Shown here piece after piece: positions 57,870-64,000 of a DNA stretch of 64,000 nt (within the stretch, counting starts at the first letter, position 1; each line of letters starts with the position of its first letter). Source of the stretch: Dermatemys mawii (lineage: Eukaryota > Chordata > Testudines > Dermatemydidae); contig ML677335.1 in the NCBI GenBank assembly GCA_007922305.1, forward strand, positions 37,206,642 through 37,270,641, read 5' to 3'. Under the pieces are notes generated by a model. It had not been told where the DNA came from. It worked only from the letters and a program-made list of their open reading frames with translations, and searched no databases. The position numbers were made by a program, and so were the translations under genes.

Positions 57870-58845
57870 GTAGCTACCTCACATTGGCCATGGAGCAGTT
57901 CTACAGGCTCTACATCTGTTGTTGTCAGTAGCTACTGGTGTGGTGCTCTGCTCTTTTTCGATGATGATATCAGTCGGCTGCGTGCGTGTTCCCTCTGTGT
58001 GCTGTCTCAGCTCTGCAGATCGCTGACACAGCAGACCCAAGAGAACCCCCAAAGACCACAGACTCTAGTAAGGTACGAGGGCACCTGGGCCAGGTTTATT
58101 GTCATCCGAAGCACTGTGCAGTTTCCGGTAGGCTCTACGGGACATACTACAAGTCAGTGCTTGTCGTACAATGGACTCAGCTCAGTCAGTAGCAGGATCG
58201 CTAATGCCCCCTAGGCTGGCCAAAGACACTGCCCCAGGGTCGTATTCTTATACACAGGTACAAACAAGTTACACATCACTCCTGACGTATTGAGGTGCAT
58301 CCCCTCTACATAGGAAGGTACATCCCCTCTACGTAGTAAGGTGCCGCCTCTCACCTTGTACAGATTGGTTCAAGCAAAACAACTCTATCCATCATGTTAC
58401 CCTTTTGCCCCTGTCTTTAGGAGGGGTCAGCCTGTTCCTTGTTGTCTGTATGGAATGTACCTGGTACATCTTAGATCAGTGTCCTTTTGCAGCATCAGCC
58501 CTTTCCTTGCCAACTTCTGTGAGCAGGGCCTGCCTCTAGCTCACAGCTTAACTTTGCTTTATGTTAGCAAAGTCTTGACCATTACTTTAGCTCAGGCCTT
58601 AGGCCTCATACTGGGCCTCTGATACAAGGGTTTATGTTTCAGGGCCTCATCTTACTGCACCTGTCTGAGGGGTAGAGGCAGCTGGAAGGTCACAAGCTAA
58701 ACAGCCAGCTCCCACACAGACTGAAAGGGTTAGCCTATGTGCTCTTGTAGCACAGGAGAAAATACCATATGCAGTACTTCTTGTTCTCCCCCTCCTACAC
58801 CTTCTCCTTATAGAACAGGGCTTCTGCACGTTCAGAGGTACATGA
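57870..58845 (-). mobile_element. LTR-like element (probable solo LTR), boundaries unresolved
   Basis: On the minus strand there is a TATA-like 'gtgtataagaatac' (about 58,240) and a poly(A)-type 'gacaataaacctgg' (about 58,100), followed by 'tctttgggggttctct'. This is the U3-R-U5 order of an LTR. A small direct repeat ('gtagaggggatg') lies near 58,300. No adjoining gag/pol sequence is seen. The ends I tested (57869 or 57939; 58626 or 58842) give no matching target duplication. Confidence 0.55.
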
Positions 58846-59309
58846 TGCTTAGATTAGCTACCATCTCCTACTCGGTCAGTGGCCAGCTTCAGCTGGTTCT
58901 TTTTGTGCTTTTCATGCAAGGAGAGGGGATGATTTCATCAACTTCTCCCCCTTGGAGAAAACAATGTTCTTTTGAGAACCTCACCCTAATGACTTGTCTC
59001 TTGAAATGAATTCTCTTGACACTTGGTGGTGTAGCTTTCAGCTAAAGTCTCTCAGAGGTAGAGATGCCATTAGTCTTTGAAGTTTGATGCAAAGCCTGTC
59101 AATGAAAAGACTTATGGAACCAGTGTAGAGCCAGTCTATGACAGAGAAACATGCTGGTACTATGCCTGGAGAAAAAGATTCAGGCCTCCAAACTACAGAA
59201 CATGTTGCAGGCACAATTGCAACTTTGAAGGCCTGAGGCTGCAGTAGCCCACACTATTGGTGCAATTCCTTTCTCTACAGAGAGTTTTTCGGATTTGCCT
59301 AATTGAACA

Positions 59310-59730
59310 TACCCTTAGCTAGTGTAGGTCTACACTTAAAATGCTACAGCAACACAGCTTCACCACACTTCACTGTAGACAACCTACTCCATCTGGTAGG
59401 GCGTCGACTGTGGGCACAGGTAATCCACCTCCCTGAGAGGTGGAAGTTGAGTCAAGGAAAGAATTATTCTGTCAGTTTATCACTGTCCCCTCTAAGCTGT
59501 GTGTGCACACACAGATCCTAAGCCCTATGCACACAGTGAAACACCATGTGCACAAAAATTTGCACAGAAGAATTTTTTTGTGCACACAGCCTGCCAAAAA
59601 TTAAAGGGAACACTGCTGTCTACCCCAGGGGTTAGGCTGGCTTACCTACAGCTGCTAAGGCATGTGGAGTTTTCATACCTCACAGCAATGTGGTTAAGCT
59701 GATTTAGGCCTAGTTTACTCTAGAAAATCA
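59310..59730. mobile_element. MITE, 'gtaggtctacactt' family, interrupted
   Basis: Left part 59,310-59,480 ('taggtctacacttaaaatgc', 'gaattattctgtcag') and right part 59,616-59,730 ('ctgtctaccccaggggttag', 'gatttaggcctagtt') together give the layout of the family. The middle is occupied by the element at 59481-59615. Confidence 0.7.
59481..59615. mobile_element. Short MITE (135 bp) nested in another MITE
   Basis: Ends CACTGTCCCCTCTAA and TTAAAGGGAACACTG are inverted. Flanks CAGTTTAT / CTGTCTAC match 5 of 8, a possible decayed hAT-type duplication. Interior alternates 'gtgcaca' blocks. Confidence 0.75.
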
Positions 59731-60124
59731 AGTCGTTGCTACTGCTCTCCCTTCCACCAAAATCTCTGCTTGCTGGGAGACAGCAAGCCCCCACATTTAG
59801 TGCATGCAGAGTGCAGACTTTCAGCATGATTCACCAGTCTTGCTCCCCTTTTCCACAGTAGTCCCTCCTTGGCCATATCAGAGAAGAGTGGTCAGACTAT
59901 GTGGTTCCACTTCTGATGTCCTTACTAAGCCCCAAACTCTCAAATTAATGGGAACTCAGCCACAGGAACCCTTGCCAGCAGCTGTAATTAACCTGATGTG
60001 ATTTTGAAACAGTACACAACAGTAGCATATGCTACTTCTATCAAATTAAAAAATTCAAAGTGTAGTGGTGGATGCTGTTGTGTTTTCTTTTATCATTTTT
60101 GTTTTTGAAAATGATTTGAAAGGT

Positions 60125-60511
60125 CTAGAAAACATGGCCTATGAAGGAAGATTAAACAACTTGGGCTTGTTTAGTCTGGAAAAGAGGACTGAGAGGGGAC
60201 ATGATAAGCTTTTATAATCTTGAAAATAGTTACGGGGGGAAAGAAATGTTCTTCTTAATCTCTCAGGATAAGAGAAGCAGCAAGGGAGGTTTAGGCTGGA
60301 CATTAGGAAAAAGCTTTCCAAGTGTCAGGGTGGTTAAGCACTGGAATAAAATTGCCTAGGGGGCTTGTGGAATCTCCATCACTGGAGATTTTTAAGAGCA
60401 GGTTAGACAAACACCTGTCAGGGATGGTTTAGAGAATACTTAGTCCTGCCATGAGTGAAGGGGACTGGACTAGATGACCTCTCAAGGTCCCTTCCACTCC
60501 TATGATTCTAT
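60125..60511 (+). mobile_element. CR1 LINE 3' end ('atgattctat' tail)
   Basis: 'ggcctatgaaggaagattaa', 'agtctggaaaagaggactga', 'ctggagatttttaagagcag', 'ggactggactagatgacctc' and the terminal 'cctatgattcta'. This is a second CR1 subfamily compared with 1-719. Confidence 0.88.
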
Positions 60512-60531
60512 TAACTAAGGTGGCTGTAAGG

Positions 60532-61356
60532 CAGGTTTGGGGAAACTACAGCCAGTGGGCCACATTCAGCCATCGTGCCCGGCCCCTGAGCTCCTAGGTG
60601 GGGAGGCTACTCTCAGCAGCTCCTCCCCTGCCTTCACCCTCCCCCAGAACCATGTGATCGCATGAGCGGTGCTCTGGTGGGCAAGACTGTGTGCTCCAGC
60701 AGGGCAGCTTGTCTGTCTCCAGCCACACTGCTCTAAACAGCATGGTAAGGGGCTGGGGGGTTGGAAAAGGGGCAGGGAGTTCCAGGGGTTGGTCAGGGGA
60801 CAGGGTGCTGCGGATGGAGGTTGGATAAGTATGGGAGTCCCAGGAGGTGGGGCTGTGGATAAGGGGTGGGACAGCCAGGGAACAGGGGGAGGTTGGGTGG
60901 GGTGGAGATTTGTGGGGAGGGCGGTCAGGAATGGGGGGGGGGGGTTGGGTCAGGGGTGAGGTCCCAGGGGGCCAGTCAGGGGACAAGGAGCAGGGATAGG
61001 GGCTTAGATTGAGGGTAGGTCCCAGGGGTGGTTATGGATGTGGGGAGGTCTCCGAAGTGGGCAGTCAGGGAACAAGGAACAGAGGGTGTTGAATGGGTCG
61101 AGGATTCTGAGGGGGCAGTCAGAGGACAGGGAGCTGGGGAGGGGTTGGCTAAGGGGTGGGGTGCCAGGAGGAGATTGAGGTGCGGTGGTCAGGGGACAAG
61201 GAGCAGGGGGAGTTGGATGGGTTGGGAGCTTTGGGGGGGCAGTAATTTGGAGGGGGTTGCATACGGGCAGGGCCAGACTGTTTGGGGGAGGCACAGCAAC
61301 CCTGCAATTCGGCAACCCTGATGTGGCCCTTAGGCCAAAAAGTTTGCCCACCCCTG
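60532..61356. mobile_element. Non-autonomous hAT element with perfect 8-bp TSD CTGTAAGG
   Basis: Flanked by CTGTAAGG at 60524-60531 and 61357-61364. Ends CAGGTTTGGGGAAACTACAG and AAAGTTTGCCCACCCCTG. The interior is a long run of diverged 'ggtcaggggacaaggagcag'-type units. No transposase. Confidence 0.93.
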
Positions 61357-61410
61357 CTGTAAGGGAATGTAGTCTCAGTCTCTCCAACCCACATGGAACA
61401 GGTCCTAAGG

Positions 61411-61623
61411 CAGGCCTGCACAACATGCGGCCTGGGGGCCACATGCGGGCCGCACGGGCTCCCTGTGCGGCCTGTGGGGAGTGAGTAGGGGTGGGGCAAG
61501 CCAAGCAGTGGGGGGGGTGTGCATGGGGGTGAGGCAAGGGCGGGGCTTTTTGGCCTGCATCTGTTTTTTTTTGTTTTTTTGCAGTAATATGGCCCTTGCC
61601 GCTTTCCAAGCTGTGCAGGCCTG
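61411..61623. mobile_element. Short non-autonomous hAT element (213 bp), perfect 8-bp TSD TCCTAAGG
   Basis: Flanked by TCCTAAGG at 61403-61410 and 61624-61631. Ends CAGGCCTGCACAACATG and CAAGCTGTGCAGGCCTG. GC-rich interior ('gcggcctgggggccacatgc'). Confidence 0.93.
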
Positions 61624-61859
61624 TCCTAAGGGCTCAAGTGAGTAACCCTGTAGGAGGTGTTACAAAATTATTGGGGAATAGGGTCAGATTCAGCAATACT
61701 TGCACCACTTAACCTCCATAACAAATACAAATGGAAGGGGCATGGCTCCTGACAATTACTCTGATTTGTCTCTCCCAACAGAGCTACAATACTGCAGAAA
61801 ACATAAGCTGGTCTAATAAAATATATTACCTCATCTATCTTGTCTCTCTAAATTTAGTC

Positions 61860-64000
61860 TAATTATGTTCCAATGAAACCTTTAACTTTTTTTTAAGACA
61901 AAAAGATATTTTTATAAGAACAGAAGTACAATTTCCACTTCACATTCGTTTAATTGAACAAAACTGAAAATTTTGAGAAAATGTCTGCATCTGAAGATTT
62001 AAATCTTTTCATTCACATTCCTGCATAGAAGTGTCTTTCAGACAACACATTCCCCCACCCTCCAAGAGCCACTTTTAAAATGAAGACAGGTCCAGTCTTC
62101 AGAAAGGCCAAGTATCCCACACCTTCTGACTTCAACTGGAGGTCTGGGTGCTCAGCACTTCTGAAAGTAAGAGCAAAGATGTCCCGAGTGGTTTTTTATT
62201 AGTGAAAACTGCCCAGTGCTCTAGAATAAGTGAGAGTGTAGCCTATGAGCTCTGATGTACAGGGATGAAGTAGAGGCTGGTTCTGGAGTCCACACAGAAA
62301 GCACAAGTTTGATATTCTGGCCCTGTTGAAGTCAGTGGCAAAAAACTGCCATTGACTTCAAAGGAGCCATGATTTCAAGAGCTCAGCTTCAGTGCTACAT
62401 GAATTCATTAACATTTCCCGTTCTCCTCTGAAGGGCAATGCAGCCTCAGGACTACTGTAAGAGCCACAGAGGGCTTTGAATCTGTTCAGCAGCCAGATTT
62501 GAGAGGCTTTTATTCCACTTGCAGCCTGACAGAAACCACCTTGTGCCACACCCGGCTACTTAAATAGTTAGGGGAATAAAAGTTTAGTTTTTAGAACTCA
62601 TGTCCCAATCCAGCAAAGTTTTTAGAAGATGCTTGAGAGAAGTTTTCCCCTCCAGAAGATCAAGAGAATGAAGAAGTGACAAACAATAAATAAGCATTAC
62701 TGAATACATTTTAGAAACAAAGTTTACTGAGGCAATCGATCATAAAAATCAGTACAAATCATTTGAGAATAAATACAATACTTAGCACTCACAAGGTGCC
62801 TTATGTGCAAAATGTTTTATAGATTAGTCTATTGTTCTTTGTAAGACCCCTATGAGGTAGTTAAGTATTATTTCCATTTTAAATATAGGGATGATGAAGG
62901 CAGAGAGGCTAAGTGATTTGTCAAAGGCCACAGATGAAATCATTGTAAAAACCAGGAGTACAGCTCTGGACTTGTTAATTCTCAATCCATATGTAAGCCA
63001 CTGGACTACCTCTCTGTAGCTACATCAATGTAAAAAAACCACTTAGCTTATATTTGTCTTATTTTATAAGATGAACAATGACATTGATTTTTTTAAAAAC
63101 GTAACATCTTAAAGTTTGATGCCAATATTTAAAAAGAATCCACAGCATTTTGCAAGCATTATATAAACATTATTTATGAAAGAGACATATTAAGACATCC
63201 TGGCCACACTCCTGCAACTACATAAGCTTGGTCAGAACCCCACTGAGTTCACTGACTTCAATCAAACCTCATGCAAAAACAGGGGAATACCCATTCAGTA
63301 GCCTTTAGGCACTTTGAGCTCTAGGCACAGTTTCTTAAAGGTCTTTTGGTGCCTAACAATCATTGATGTCCAAGGTCAATGGGAATTAAGCACCAAAATA
63401 CCTTTAAGGAGCTGGGTCCCAATCGCTTTAGGATCAAGCCCTACAGTATAGTATTCAGAGTGCAGCTCAAAAGGATGCTTTCCTTCAAGCCCTGTTACAG
63501 CCCACTTAAATCAGAATATTGTTAATCCAACTTTTTCTTAGAGGATGTAGACTATGAGAAAGAGGAAAGGTAAAGAACATAAGGTCCGCCTTTCTTATGG
63601 CAGAACTCAGGCAATTCAATTAGAATACCACTAATTTGCACAAAAACATTGCCTTTTAAGGACTGTACATTTTGTTCACTAAAAAAAGTACATTAAATAC
63701 TTCTAAAAGAGGGGATACTAGTGACTTTCACTAAAGGCACAGTTCTAGTAGGAAAAATACCACCCCACCTCTCTGCAATTTCCACTCAAGTTTTCAGCCT
63801 TTTTTGTGTGTGTTTGTGCCTCTAGTGTTTACTCCATTTCTTTAACTGAAAACTGTATAGAAAGTTAATTTTAAACATGAATAGTCACACCAGATATGTA
63901 CTACATTCTTCCCATGAGGAAACAGACAATCCCCTAAAACCTTTCCCATAATAACCCCATACCTCCAGTCAAAGTTAAACTGTGCTGGTTACCAGAGACT
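61860..64000. other. No recognisable gene; MIR-like SINE at 62,780-63,010
   Basis: 62,780-63,010 contains 'gtaagacccctatgaggtag', 'gaaggcagagaggctaagtg' and 'ttgtcaaaggccacagatga', a MIR in reverse orientation. The rest is AT-rich and featureless to me. Confidence 0.5.

Noticed and set aside
61004..61609. 201-codon open frame on the minus strand
   Set aside because: It crosses the boundary between two independent hAT elements (60532-61356 and 61411-61623), so it cannot be a real gene.
1..64000. CRISPR array, prokaryotic operons or an intact virus
   Set aside because: No regularly spaced identical repeats, no operon-like gene packing and no intact viral coding region. Everything fits vertebrate nuclear DNA.

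Overview
This window looks like nuclear DNA from a reptile, most likely a turtle. The reasons are a multi-exon vertebrate gene with GT-AG introns, CR1 LINE 3' ends of the turtle/archosaur type, many short DNA transposons (hAT-like and 'tctacact'-type MITEs), and a decayed Myb/SANT-type element that I associate with turtle genomes. The species assignment rests on remembered repeat families, not on a search.

The window holds one recognisable host gene: BMS1 (ribosome biogenesis GTPase), complete, on the minus strand. I resolved 22 coding exons from the ATG at 52658 down to the TGA at 15915-15917. Every junction has AG/GT, phases match throughout, and the joined frame is 3915 nt (1304 residues plus stop). 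A GC-rich, CpG-rich promoter region lies at about 53,990-55,010, with a probable non-coding first exon ending at 54439. A poly(A) signal (AATAAA) lies at 15731-15736. Domain order is: basic N-terminus, G domain with P-loop at about residues 89-97, AARP2CN region, long acidic middle encoded mainly by one 809-bp exon, conserved C-terminal DUF663/RIBIOP_C region, and a lysine-rich tail.

The left flank (1-15,700, downstream of BMS1) and right flank (55,130-64,000, upstream) contain no other host gene I can recognise. They hold CR1 fragments, two LTR-like elements, MIR-like SINEs, a Myb/SANT pseudogene-bearing element (about 8,795-10,390), a 69-bp-arm inverted repeat and several non-autonomous hAT elements. 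Three of the hAT elements have perfect 8-bp target-site duplications at the boundaries I chose (6341-7101, 51593-52226, 60532-61356), and so does a short one at 61411-61623.

The BMS1 introns carry a decayed hAT transposase with a CR1 nested inside it (21,951-24,060), a 302-bp pogo/Tigger-like MITE (45098-45399), a 1.1-kb CR1 with reverse transcriptase remnants (47,452-48,603), and many MITEs and microsatellites. I see no CRISPR, operon or other novel system. The interesting material is transposon archaeology and the BMS1 gene structure.
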